A stretch of DNA of 10,431 nucleotides from Oscillospiraceae bacterium. GTDB lineage: Bacteria > Bacillota > Clostridia > Oscillospirales > Ruminococcaceae. A program made the translations under genes and the position numbers. The notes below the pieces were generated by a model that had not been told where the DNA came from, did not search any database, and saw nothing but the letters and a program-made list of their open reading frames with translations. The stretch spans positions 1 through 10,431 of the forward strand of contig JAIDPG010000095.1 of NCBI GenBank assembly GCA_029062865.1, given 5' to 3'. Shown here piece after piece: positions 1 to 6,488 of this stretch; position 1 is the stretch's first letter, and the number at the start of each line of letters is the position of its first letter.

Positions 1-1
1 G

Positions 2-1075
2 CTCGTTATCGGCGGCATCGGCCCCGTAACAGGCGACGCGGCGCAATACGGCATCGCGGTTAGAAACGGTATGCAGCTCGCTGCCGAGGAGATCAACAAG
101 AACGGCGGCATCAACGGCATGACGATTGAGATCGCGTTCGAGGACGACCAGGCAGACCCCGAGAAGGGCATGACCGCTTATAACGCGCTTAAGGACAAGG
201 ATATGAAGCTGCTTATCGGCACGGTTACTTCCGGCTCCTGCGCGGCGGTATCCGAGCTTGCAGCTCAGGACAATATGTTCCTGCTTACTCCTTCGGGCTC
301 GGCTATCAACTGCATCACGGCGGGCGACAACTGCTTCCGTATGTGCTTCACCGACCCGAACCAGGGCGCAATCGCGGCCGATTACATCGCGGAGAACCTT
401 TCTGCGAAGAAGATAGGCGTTATCTATCAGAACGACTCCGACTACTCGACGGGTATTTACAACGGCTTTAAGGACGAGGCAGAGAAGAAGGGGCTGTCGA
501 TCGTTGCTACCGCGACGTTCACGACTGACAACGCTACGGACTTCTCGCAGCAGGTAAAGCAGGTTGCGGACAGCGGCGCGGAACTTATGTTCCTGCCGTT
601 CTACTACACCGAGGCGGCTCTTGTGCTTCAGGAAGCTAAGAAGAGAGACCTCAACATCCCCGTATTCGGCGGCGACGGACTTGACGGTCTTATCGGCGCG
701 CTCGGTGACAAGGTTGACGTTGCTAACGGCGTTTATGTAATGAGCCCGTACGCTTCCACCTCTCCCGAGCCGAAGAGCGCGGCGTTTACCAAGGCTTATC
801 AGGAGAAGTTCCCGAACGACGAGGTAAACCAGTTCGCGGCTGACGGCTATGACTGCGTTTACGCTGTAAAGCTCGCGCTTGAGAAGGCTGACGTTAAGGA
901 CGCTTCGATTTCCGCTAAGGAATTCGGCAACAAGCTCAAGGCGGCGATGCTTGAGATCGAGCTCGACGGCATCACGGGCGTTACTAAGTGGGAGGCTGAC
1001 GGCGAGGCTGCGAAGGCTCCTCAGGTTCTGAAAATCGTAGTTGCCGACGGCAAGGGCTCTTACGAGGTTCTTTAA
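2..1075 (+). CDS. livJ: Branched-chain amino-acid ABC transporter substrate-binding protein (5' truncated)
   Basis: The reading frame is open from base 2, so the gene starts upstream of the window; the first in-window ATG (71) is internal. The residues before it (IGGIGPVTGDAAQYG) are the typical first strand and ligand loop of the Leu/Ile/Val-binding family (Peripla_BP_6, type I periplasmic-binding fold). Further family features are the SGSCAAVSELAAQ helix, the TPSGSA loop and FRMCFTDPNQG. The signal peptide and lipobox are outside the window, but in a Gram-positive cell the protein would be a lipoprotein on the outer face of the membrane, delivering Leu/Ile/Val or related compounds to the LivHM channel encoded just downstream. 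Ligand specificity cannot be read from the sequence. The symbol follows the family; livK would be equally valid. About 180 nt with two hairpins separate it from livH, an arrangement that often lets the binding protein be made in excess. Confidence 0.93.
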   Translation, partial: LVIGGIGPVTGDAAQYGIAVRNGMQLAAEEINKNGGINGMTIEIAFEDDQADPEKGMTAYNALKDKDMKLLIGTVTSGSCAAVSELAAQDNMFLLTPSGSAINCITAGDNCFRMCFTDPNQGAIAADYIAENLSAKKIGVIYQNDSDYSTGIYNGFKDEAEKKGLSIVATATFTTDNATDFSQQVKQVADSGAELMFLPFYYTEAALVLQEAKKRDLNIPVFGGDGLDGLIGALGDKVDVANGVYVMSPYASTSPEPKSAAFTKAYQEKFPNDEVNQFAADGYDCVYAVKLALEKADVKDASISAKEFGNKLKAAMLEIELDGITGVTKWEADGEAAKAPQVLKIVVADGKGSYEVL

Positions 1076-1097
1076 TTTAAAATTCAGCAAATCATTC

Positions 1098-1139
1098 GGT
1101 AAACCGTACAAGGGCGTTCGGCTCTTGTACGGCTTTGCC
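1098..1139 (+). terminator. Long hairpin after the binding-protein gene (processing site or partial terminator)
   Basis: Bases 1104-1112 pair perfectly with 1124-1132. The stem continues inward (1113-1115 with 1121-1123, one G-U pair) around a GTTCG loop, and outward as GGTAAA with TTTGCC across one bulged C. It starts 22 nt after the stop codon. No uridine run follows, so it is a poor intrinsic terminator. It more likely stabilises the upstream mRNA or attenuates transcription into livHMGF. The fold is seen in the sequence; the role is inferred. Confidence 0.55.
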
Positions 1140-1148
1140 ATAATTTCG

Positions 1149-1174
1149 GCAAATCTTCCTTTTCGAGGATTTGC
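1149..1174 (+). terminator. Second tandem hairpin between binding-protein gene and livH
   Basis: Bases 1149-1158 (GCAAATCTTC) pair with 1165-1174 (GAGGATTTGC) with a single G-U pair and a six-base loop, followed only by TTTCAT. It is 9 nt after the first hairpin. The pair of hairpins fills most of the 179-nt gap before livH and could act as an mRNA-processing or attenuation element. Confidence 0.45.
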
Positions 1175-1254
1175 TTTCATAGGATTGTGGAAGCGGGCTA
1201 TTTTTCTATGAAAACAAATTCTCGTACGAATACAGAGCTAAGGAGATAAAGTCT

Positions 1255-2196
1255 ATGGGATTTATTTCAAACATAGTCGACGGAATAAGCCTCGGAAGCA
1301 TTTACGCGCTTATTGCGCTGGGCTACACGATGGTCTACGGCATCGCGAAAATGCTGAACTTCGCGCACGGCGACATTATAATGGTCGGCGGCTACGCGGC
1401 GTTTATCACAATGGCATCGAACTGGTGCCCTATCTGGCTGGCGCTTGTGATTACAGTCACCGTCTGCACGGTGCTGGGCGTTGTAATCGAAAAGCTCGCT
1501 TATCGCCCGCTGAGAAGCTCTCCCCCGCTCGCGGTGCTTATCACGGCGATCGGCGTGAGCTATCTGCTTCAGAACATCGCGCTGCTTACTCAATCTGCGA
1601 CTCCGCGAATGTTCACATCGATCGTTGACGGTATGCCGCCGTTTTTGCAGGTGTTCAAGGGCAAGGGCGCGGTGTTCTTCAGCGAAAACCCGTATAAAGC
1701 CGAGGGACTGAAATCGGAGCTTACGATCACAATGGAAACGTTCATCGCGATTATTGTTTCCGTGGCGATAATGATAGCGCTGACGCTGTTCATCAACAAG
1801 ACAAAGGCGGGCAAGGCGATGCTCGCGTGCAGCGAGGACAGAGGCGCGGCGCAGCTTATGGGAATTAACGCCAACGCGACGATAACGCTTACGTTCGCAA
1901 TAGGCTCCGCGCTGGCAGCTGTCGCGGCGGTGCTGATGTGCTCGGCTTATCCGAAGCTCACGCCATACACCGGCTCGATGCCCGGCATCAAGGCGTTTGT
2001 CGCTGCGGTTTTCGGCGGCATCGGAAGCATCCCCGGCGCGATGATTGGCGGAATTCTGCTCGGAATAATCGAGATTTTGTCGAAGGCGTATATCTCAATG
2101 CAGCTTTCGGACGCTATCGTATTTTTGGTGCTTATCATCGTTCTTGTCGTAAAACCGACGGGAATTATGGGCAAGAAGACAAACGAGAAAGTTTAA
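1255..2196 (+). CDS. livH: Branched-chain amino-acid ABC transporter permease LivH
   Basis: This 313-residue integral membrane permease (BPD_transp_2, LivH branch) forms half of the membrane channel. The N-terminus has the family hallmark GISLGSIYALIALGYTMVYGI followed by MLNFAHGDI. The region around residues 200-230 (GINANATITLTFAIGSALAA) and PGIKAFVAAVFGGIGSIPGA near 240-265 match the conserved cytoplasmic loop that contacts the ATPases and the last membrane spans. About eight hydrophobic segments are visible. The length is normal for the family. The start is fixed by AAGGAG seven bases before the ATG. It is the first gene of the livHMGF cluster, with livM beginning 17 nt after its stop. 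Confidence 0.95.
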   Translation: MGFISNIVDGISLGSIYALIALGYTMVYGIAKMLNFAHGDIIMVGGYAAFITMASNWCPIWLALVITVTVCTVLGVVIEKLAYRPLRSSPPLAVLITAIGVSYLLQNIALLTQSATPRMFTSIVDGMPPFLQVFKGKGAVFFSENPYKAEGLKSELTITMETFIAIIVSVAIMIALTLFINKTKAGKAMLACSEDRGAAQLMGINANATITLTFAIGSALAAVAAVLMCSAYPKLTPYTGSMPGIKAFVAAVFGGIGSIPGAMIGGILLGIIEILSKAYISMQLSDAIVFLVLIIVLVVKPTGIMGKKTNEKV

Positions 2197-2213
2197 GGAT
2201 ATAAGGCGGCAGT

Positions 2214-3302
2214 ATGAAGAAACAGAAATTAAACAACCTTATAACAATAAGCGGCACGGCGGTTTTGTGCGTCGTTATGGCGACACTGATGTCCGTGGGC
2301 GCGCTTGACAGAAGCAATATGCTTAAGGGTATGCTGGTACTTATCGGCATACATATAATCTGGGCGCTTTCGCTGAATCTGACGGTGGGCGTTCTCGGAG
2401 AGCTTTCGCTGGGGCACGCGGGCTTTATGTGCGTCGGTGCGATCTTCGGCGGAACCGTGTCGCAGATAATTCAATACAACGCGGCGGACTGCCCGGGGTG
2501 GATAAGGCTTATTATAGCGCTTGTCTGCTCAGGGATCATGGCGGCGATCTTCGGTATTCTTATCGGAATTCCCGTAATGCGTCTCCACGGAGACTATCTT
2601 GCTATCGTAACGCTCGGCTTCGGCGAGATCATGAAGTCGCTTGCGAACAACATTTTCCTTACCATAGACAAAAACGGGCTGCATTTCGGGTTTACAAATC
2701 CTCCCGCGAACGTCGACGAGGCGAGCGCGAAGCAGATTTTAAAGGGCTCTATCGGTATGCAGGCGCCGCAGGACACGAACATCTGGTGGGTGGTTGTTCT
2801 GCTGATGATTACGCTTATCGTTATGATGACGTTTATCAACTCCAAATCCGGGCGTGCTTGTATGGCGGTGCGCGACAACTACATCGCGGCGCAGTCTGTC
2901 GGTATCAACGTCACTAAGTTCAGACTTATGGCGTTTACTATCTCCGCGGGCATCGCGGGCGTTGGCGGTGCGCTTTACGCGCACTCCGTTCCGATGATCG
3001 CGTTCAGTAAGTTCGACTACAACTTCTCTATTCTTATTCTCGTATTTGTGGTGCTCGGCGGACTTGGTAGCATGCGCGGCTCTATTATCGCGACGATTAT
3101 TCTCTATGTGCTGCCCGAAATGCTCCGCAAGGTAAACCAGAACCTCGCGAACGCGCGTATGCTTATCTACGCGATCATCCTCATCGCACTTATGCTCTGG
3201 AAGAACGCTCCGTTCTTTATCGGTCTGCGCGAGAAGCTGAGCGCAAAATTCAAAAGGAATAAAGAAAACGCGGACATTACTTCGGGAGGTGCAGAGGTAT
3301 GA
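2214..3302 (+). CDS. livM: Branched-chain amino-acid ABC transporter permease LivM
   Basis: The 362-residue second permease pairs with LivH. Family signatures in order are LGELSLGHAGFMCVGA (about residues 62-77), RLHGDYLAIVTLGFGEI (about 123-139), AVRDNYIAAQSVGINVTKFRLMAF (the ATPase-coupling loop) and VLGGLGSMRGSIIA near residue 285. The C-terminus carries a short basic cytoplasmic tail (KLSAKFKRNKEN). The ribosome site is modest (AAGG eight bases before the ATG), so translation may partly depend on ribosomes leaving livH. Its last four bases (ATGA) overlap the livG start, suggesting translational coupling and equal amounts of permease and ATPase. Confidence 0.95.
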   Translation: MKKQKLNNLITISGTAVLCVVMATLMSVGALDRSNMLKGMLVLIGIHIIWALSLNLTVGVLGELSLGHAGFMCVGAIFGGTVSQIIQYNAADCPGWIRLIIALVCSGIMAAIFGILIGIPVMRLHGDYLAIVTLGFGEIMKSLANNIFLTIDKNGLHFGFTNPPANVDEASAKQILKGSIGMQAPQDTNIWWVVVLLMITLIVMMTFINSKSGRACMAVRDNYIAAQSVGINVTKFRLMAFTISAGIAGVGGALYAHSVPMIAFSKFDYNFSILILVFVVLGGLGSMRGSIIATIILYVLPEMLRKVNQNLANARMLIYAIILIALMLWKNAPFFIGLREKLSAKFKRNKENADITSGGAEV

Positions 3303-4084
3303 GTGAAGCTGCTAAAACCTCCTCAGATATTATGCTTGAGGTAAAGGAACTTTCGATACAGTTCGGCGGACTTCGCGCGGTGGACGGGCTGAATTTGCGC
3401 GTGAAAAAGCATCAGCTATACGGGCTTATCGGTCCGAACGGCGCGGGAAAAACCACGGTGTTCAATATGCTGACGGGCGTTTACAAGCCGACGACGGGCG
3501 TTATTTACCTCGACGGTGCGAACATTACGGGGAAATCGCCGGTGGAGATCAACAAAGGCGGCATCGCGAGAACGTTTCAGAATATCCGCTTGTTTAAGGG
3601 AATGAGCGTGCTCGATAACGTAAAGGTCGGGATGCAGAACCAGACGAAATACACGACGATAGAGGGAATTCTGCGCCTTCCCCGCTACTTCCGCGAGGAA
3701 AAGCAGATGAACGAAAAGGCGATGGAGCTTTTGAAGGTGTTTGAGCTTGACGGCGAATGTGACGCGCTTTCGCAGAACCTGCCTTACGGAAAGCAGAGGA
3801 AGCTCGAAATAGCCCGCGCGCTCGCGACAAATCCGAAGCTGCTGCTGCTCGACGAGCCCGCGGCGGGCATGAATCCGAACGAGACCGCGGAGCTTATGAA
3901 CACGATTAGATTTGTCCGCGATAAATTTGATATGACTATCCTGCTTATCGAGCACGATATGAAGCTGGTTTCGGGAATCTGCGAAGAGCTTACGGTGCTG
4001 AACTTCGGGCAGGAATTGGCGCAGGGCGGGACCTCGGCGGTGCTCAACGACCCGAAGGTCATCACGGCGTATCTGGGAGAATAA
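3299..4084 (+). CDS. livG: Branched-chain amino-acid ABC transporter ATPase LivG
   Basis: This 261-residue cytoplasmic ABC ATPase powers transport. Visible motifs are Walker A GPNGAGKT (residues 45-52, K51), the Q-loop RTFQN (Q94), an ABC signature region LPYGKQR (161-167), Walker B LLLLDEP (D185, E186) and the switch histidine in IEHD (H219). The LPYG-type signature instead of LSGGQ is a normal trait of LivG proteins, not a defect. The ATG lies in the ATGA overlap with livM, and GGGAGG eight bases upstream serves as its ribosome site. It would form a heterodimer with LivF below LivHM. Confidence 0.95.
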   Translation: MSEAAKTSSDIMLEVKELSIQFGGLRAVDGLNLRVKKHQLYGLIGPNGAGKTTVFNMLTGVYKPTTGVIYLDGANITGKSPVEINKGGIARTFQNIRLFKGMSVLDNVKVGMQNQTKYTTIEGILRLPRYFREEKQMNEKAMELLKVFELDGECDALSQNLPYGKQRKLEIARALATNPKLLLLDEPAAGMNPNETAELMNTIRFVRDKFDMTILLIEHDMKLVSGICEELTVLNFGQELAQGGTSAVLNDPKVITAYLGE

Positions 4085-4088
4085 AATT

Positions 4089-4799
4089 ATGGCTATGCTT
4101 GAAATTAAGGATCTGGAAGTGTATTACGGCGCGATAAACGCGCTTAAGGGCATTTCCTTTGACGTTGAACCCGGCGAGATAATCGCGCTTATCGGCGCGA
4201 ACGGCGCGGGAAAAACCACGACGCTCCACACGATCTCGGGGCTTATCCCCGCGAAGCGCGGCTCGGTTATGTTCAACGGCGTGGAGCTCACGAAAACTCC
4301 CGCGCATAAAATCGTTTCCATGGGAATGGCGCACGTTCCCGAGGGGCGGCGGGTGTTCGCGCAGTTGAGCGTTCTTGAGAACTTGACGCTCGGCGCGTTC
4401 ACAAGAAAAAACAAGGCGGAGATAAACGAAACGCTGGAGCGCGTTTACGAGCGTTTTCCGCGGCTTAAGGAGCGCCGAACGCAACTTGCCGGGACGCTCT
4501 CGGGCGGCGAGCAGCAGATGCTCGCAATGGGCAGGGCGCTGATGTCAAAGCCGTCTATCGTCTTAATGGACGAGCCCTCAATGGGACTTTCGCCGCTTTA
4601 CGTCAACGAGATCTTTGACATTATTCAGGAGATAAACAAAAGCGGCACGACGGTTTTGCTGGTTGAGCAGAACGCGAAGAAGGCGCTTTCTATCGCGAAT
4701 CGCGCGTATGTTCTCGAAACGGGGAGCATTTCCCTTTCCGGCGACGCGAAGGAGCTTATGGACAATGACGAGGTTAAGAAGGCGTATCTGGGCGAGTGA
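4089..4799 (+). CDS. livF: Branched-chain amino-acid ABC transporter ATPase LivF
   Basis: The second ABC ATPase has 236 residues, the usual LivF length. Motifs are Walker A GANGAGKT (36-43, K42), signature LSGGEQQ (137-143) and Walker B VLMDEP (D161, E162). At the switch position LVEQN replaces LIEHD, so Gln194 stands where other ABC ATPases have His; this is typical of the family. The pair LivG/LivF is therefore asymmetric: LivF has the canonical signature and no switch His, LivG the reverse. The start is four bases after the livG stop, with GGAGA in the end of livG as ribosome site. No terminator with a T run follows, so readthrough into the next gene is possible. Confidence 0.95.
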   Translation: MAMLEIKDLEVYYGAINALKGISFDVEPGEIIALIGANGAGKTTTLHTISGLIPAKRGSVMFNGVELTKTPAHKIVSMGMAHVPEGRRVFAQLSVLENLTLGAFTRKNKAEINETLERVYERFPRLKERRTQLAGTLSGGEQQMLAMGRALMSKPSIVLMDEPSMGLSPLYVNEIFDIIQEINKSGTTVLLVEQNAKKALSIANRAYVLETGSISLSGDAKELMDNDEVKKAYLGE

Positions 4800-4824
4800 C
4801 GGGGTAATTCGGACTAAAAATAAA

Positions 4825-4859
4825 CCTGCGTTTTCCCCCGCCGCAGGCATGGGAAAACG
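4825..4859 (+). other. Two mutually exclusive hairpins between livF and the kinase-like gene
   Basis: CCTGCG (4825-4830) can pair with CGCAGG (4842-4847), while the overlapping CGTTTTCCC (4829-4837) can pair with GGGAAAACG (4851-4859). Both stems are perfect and share bases 4829-4830, so only one can form at a time. No T run follows, so it is not a standard terminator. A regulatory switch is possible but rests on the pairing alone. Confidence 0.35.
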
Positions 4860-4881
4860 TCTAAATCGAGTTCGGATCTAA

Positions 4882-4912
4882 TATAATCGGCTTTTCGCCG
4901 ATTATTAAGGAG
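4882..4912 (+). promoter_or_regulatory. Hairpin abutting the ribosome binding site of the kinase-like gene, with an embedded -10-like box
   Basis: ATAATCGGC (4883-4891) pairs perfectly with GCCGATTAT (4897-4905) around a five-base loop and ends one base before the ribosome site AAGGAG (4907-4912). A TATAAT sequence at 4882-4887 overlaps the left arm, but no good -35 box is seen 16-18 nt upstream, so a promoter here is uncertain. The hairpin would leave the ribosome site exposed and might protect the mRNA 5' end or bind a factor. Confidence 0.35.
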
Positions 4913-4919
4913 AATAATT

Positions 4920-5534
4920 ATGGATAAGTTTATTATTACGATTGCCCGCGGCTATGGCAGCGGCGGGCGGACTATCGGGAAGATGCTATCAAAGCGGCTT
5001 GGCGTGGAGTTCTACGACAAGGATATTATCAAGCTCGCGAGCGAGGAGAGCGGCATCAACGAGGCGCTTTTCGGGCAGTCGGATGAGAAAACCAAGGGCG
5101 GCTTGGGAAAGCGCTCCGTCTACAAGGGCGAGGTTATCTCTCCGGATAAGAAGGGCTTCACGAGCGAGGAAAACCTGTTCAACTACACCGCGAAGGTCAT
5201 CAAAAAGCTCGCCGAAGAGAAGAGCTGCATCATCGTAGGGCGCTGCGCGGACTTTATTCTCAAGGACTGTAAGGAAGCAGTTCGCGTGTTCGTATGGGCG
5301 GATGAGGAAAACTGCGTTAAAAACGCCGCGGAGGTCAAGGGAATCGTCGACCGCAAGGAGGCGCTGAAAACGATAGCCGCGACGGACAAATCCCGCGCGG
5401 AATACTACAAGGCGCACACCGGTAAAAGCTGGAACGACGCGCGGAATTACGACATCTGTCTCAACAGCGGAGATCTCGGGTTTGAGAAGTGTGTGGATAT
5501 TATTGAGAGCTATATTAAAATCAAGTTAGGGTAA
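4920..5534 (+). CDS. Cytidylate kinase-like family protein
   Basis: A 204-residue cytoplasmic P-loop protein. It opens with FIITIARGYGSGGRTIG, the variant phosphate-binding loop of the cytidylate-kinase-like family (Cytidylate_kin2), in which GSGGRTIG (residues 13-20) replaces the usual lysine-containing Walker A. YDKDII (32-37) and the strand IIVGRCADFIL (104-114) follow, then a lid-like region with DKSRAEYYKAHTGKSWNDARNYDICLNSGDLG near the C-terminus. These match the family across most of its length. True CMP kinase (Cmk) is a different, larger enzyme, so nucleotide or nucleoside phosphorylation is plausible but the substrate is unknown. AAGGAG seven bases before the ATG fixes the start. 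It lies 120 nt after livF in the same direction and ends at a strong terminator, so it may be co-transcribed with the transporter, though a functional link is not evident. Confidence 0.88.
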   Translation: MDKFIITIARGYGSGGRTIGKMLSKRLGVEFYDKDIIKLASEESGINEALFGQSDEKTKGGLGKRSVYKGEVISPDKKGFTSEENLFNYTAKVIKKLAEEKSCIIVGRCADFILKDCKEAVRVFVWADEENCVKNAAEVKGIVDRKEALKTIAATDKSRAEYYKAHTGKSWNDARNYDICLNSGDLGFEKCVDIIESYIKIKLG

Positions 5535-5535
5535 G

Positions 5536-5569
5536 AACAGCCGCTTCTATTAAGAAGCGGCTGTTTTTT
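5536..5569 (+). terminator. Rho-independent terminator of the kinase-like gene
   Basis: A perfect 13-bp stem (5536-5548 with 5553-5565, core CAGCCGCTTCT) closes an ATTA loop and runs into six T residues (5564-5569). It begins two bases after the stop codon. Confidence 0.95.
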
Positions 5570-5612
5570 CGACAATCTAAAAAGTTTTTATGCTAATATC
5601 ACAAAATAGCCC

Positions 5613-5641
5613 TTGACAAATCAAAAATAAAATGCTATAAT
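5613..5641 (+). promoter_or_regulatory. Consensus sigma-A promoter of the tRNA-Gly gene
   Basis: TTGACA (5613-5618) and TATAAT (5636-5641) are both exact consensus boxes with the ideal 17-nt spacing. Transcription would start near 5648, a few bases before the mature tRNA 5' end, as expected for a short stable-RNA leader. Confidence 0.93.
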
Positions 5642-5651
5642 AGTATTGTTC

Positions 5652-5725
5652 GCGGATATAGTTTATCGGTAAAACATTAGCTTCCCAAGCTGAGGTGGTG
5701 GGTTCGACTCCCATTATCCGCTCCA
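5652..5725 (+). tRNA. tRNA-Gly (anticodon CCC)
   Basis: It folds into a full cloverleaf: acceptor arms GCGGATA and TATCCGC pair perfectly; the D stem is GTTT/AAAC; the anticodon stem TTAGC/GCTGA encloses loop TTCCCAA with anticodon CCC reading GGG; the T stem is GTGGG/CCCAT with loop TTCGACT. The discriminator base is U, normal for bacterial tRNA-Gly, and CCA is encoded (5723-5725). It has its own promoter and terminator. Its 3' half is the probable integration target for the prophage that follows, because accessory phage-like DNA starts immediately downstream. Confidence 0.96.
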
Positions 5726-5727
5726 GT

Positions 5728-5784
5728 AAAATCCCCCTCTAAAATCGTATTACAATGCGACTTTAGAGGGGGATTTTATTTTTT
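5728..5784 (+). terminator. Strong terminator directly after tRNA-Gly
   Basis: A perfect 16-bp stem, AAAATCCCCCTCTAAA (5728-5743) with TTTAGAGGGGGATTTT (5762-5777), is followed by ATTTTTT. TCG/CGA can extend it inward. It ends tRNA transcription and would separate the host tRNA from the mobile DNA. In the reverse direction only a four-T run follows, so it may also weakly stop transcription coming from the prophage. Confidence 0.92.
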
Positions 5785-5841
5785 CAATTCCACTTAATTA
5801 CCTTGAAAAACAAGAAAAAACGCCCAAAAAATTGCAAAAAG

Positions 5842-5863
5842 TGTATGCAAAATGTATGCAAAG
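5842..5863. repeat. Tandem 11-bp direct repeats, candidate integrase arm-type sites
   Basis: TGTATGCAAAA (5842-5852) is followed at once by TGTATGCAAAG (5853-5863), and a looser copy (ATTGCAAAAAG, 5831-5841) precedes them in the same register, giving three 11-bp units. Closely spaced short direct repeats 100-150 bp from the core site are the normal form of arm-type sites bound by the N-terminal domain of tyrosine integrases. Their place just inside the tRNA supports this reading; no protein-binding evidence is available from sequence. Confidence 0.5.
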
Positions 5864-5955
5864 TTTTATTATATAATTATTTCGGTGATTACTTCGTTGC
5901 CTCTCTACATTGTTATTAAAACTCACTATTTTATTTACTCTTTCTTAGCTAATTG

Positions 5956-5985
5956 TTGTTATTTTTCAACAAAAATCGATATATT
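5956..5985 (+). promoter_or_regulatory. Possible promoter of the XRE regulator gene with overlapping inverted repeat
   Basis: TTGTTA (5956-5961) and TATATT (5980-5985) are spaced by 18 nt. An inverted repeat TTGTTG (5953-5958) and CAACAA (5967-5972) overlaps the -35 region and could be an operator for autoregulation. The boxes deviate from consensus, so the call is tentative. Confidence 0.35.
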
Positions 5986-6047
5986 TTAGCAAACCGATGA
6001 CAAGTTGCTTTGAAAGTGCTAAAATTTATCGAAAGGAGTGTACTGCG

Positions 6048-6305
6048 ATGATCAAGATTACATTATCCCGCAAGCTGGGAGAGCTGCGGATAACGCAGTC
6101 GGAACTTGCAGAGGCAACAGGAATCAGAGCGAACACCATAAACGACCTGTATCACGATGTTGCCGAGCGAGTAAACCTTGAGCACCTTGATAGGATATGT
6201 GAGGCACTTGGGTGCAATTTATCGGAAATCGTGGAATTTTCCCCTAATCAGCTCCGAACAGTCAGAAGTTGCACAAGTCAAAGTGTTTACAAACAAAAGG
6301 TGTAA
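6048..6305 (+). CDS. Small XRE (Cro/CI)-type helix-turn-helix regulator
   Basis: An 85-residue DNA-binding protein made almost entirely of one HTH domain. Residues 1-65 follow the Cro/CI pattern: basic helix LSRKLGELRI, the turn-helix TQSELAEATGIRANTINDLYHD, then LEHLDRICEALGCNLSEIVEF, close to the HTH_26 branch. The short polar tail has no dimerisation or protease domain. The ATG at 6048 has AAGGAG nine bases upstream; the earlier in-frame ATG at 5997 lacks a ribosome site and is rejected. It sits alone between the attachment region and a bidirectional terminator. It could repress its own promoter or prophage or cargo functions; the target is unknown. It is probably not the main CI-like repressor, which would normally lie near the integrase. 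Confidence 0.88.
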   Translation: MIKITLSRKLGELRITQSELAEATGIRANTINDLYHDVAERVNLEHLDRICEALGCNLSEIVEFSPNQLRTVRSCTSQSVYKQKV

Positions 6306-6348
6306 AAACAATCCCGGATTGCTTTCGTGACCCGGGATTGTTTATTTT
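6306..6348. terminator. Bidirectional terminator between the XRE gene and the convergent cargo gene
   Basis: AAACAATCCCGG (6306-6317) pairs perfectly with CCGGGATTGTTT (6332-6343) around a 14-base loop. On the + strand TTTATTTT follows; on the - strand a run of five T follows. It starts directly after the XRE stop codon, and its other edge touches the TAA (6342-6344) of the frame continuing from the convergent gene, which suggests that this TAA, not the one at 6436, is the original gene end. Confidence 0.85.
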
Positions 6349-6488
6349 ACTATGCGGCTCGGATAAAGGTCTTTGATAAACCAAATGTCTGATAAAATAC
6401 CTTTGAAAACATCTTGAGTTGCTTCAAGGAAGTACTCAATCATTTTGGGCAGCCATTCGGGAGGGTTGTGCTTTTCTTCTCCCAGCAT
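6342..6488 (-). CDS. Overlapping small ORF, probably the frameshifted C-terminus of the cargo protein
   Basis: This frame is open for 48 codons from ATG 6488 and overlaps the end of the large upstream gene. Its product reads as ordinary protein, with PPEWLPKMIEYFLEAT and WFIKDLYPSRIVK, rich in aromatic and hydrophobic residues and forming likely helices. Its TAA lies at the foot of the bidirectional terminator. The ATG has no ribosome site at proper spacing. Removing one base from the A4 run at 6472-6475 (read as T4 on the + strand) would join it to the large gene and give a 393-residue protein. It may therefore be the original C-terminus, cut off by an indel or assembly error, reached by programmed frameshifting, or a separate coupled small protein. 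Confidence 0.42.
   Translation of the reverse strand: MLGEEKHNPPEWLPKMIEYFLEATQDVFKGILSDIWFIKDLYPSRIVK

Larger units (their letters stand above)
5785..6047. other. AT-rich non-coding stretch between tRNA terminator and XRE gene
   Basis: No convincing gene is present on either strand. It holds the tandem 11-bp repeats at 5842-5863, a possible promoter for the XRE gene and a TTGTTG/CAACAA inverted repeat (5953-5972). Base composition drops sharply compared with the liv genes, consistent with the attachment region of an integrated element. Confidence 0.6.

Noticed and set aside
3299..4084. LPYGKQR in place of LSGGQ in LivG as a broken ABC signature
   Set aside because: LivG proteins normally have an LPYG-type sequence here; the protein is otherwise complete.
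1267..4850. Long antisense and alternate-frame ORFs across the liv genes
   Set aside because: They lie fully within well-identified genes, have Arg/Ser-rich or low-complexity products, lack ribosome sites and arise from the GC-rich codon usage of the real genes.
5831..5863. CRISPR array
   Set aside because: The units are 11 bp, directly adjacent and without spacers.
5997..6047. Upstream ATG for the XRE regulator
   Set aside because: No ribosome site precedes it, and AAGGAG inside the extension is correctly placed for the ATG at 6048.
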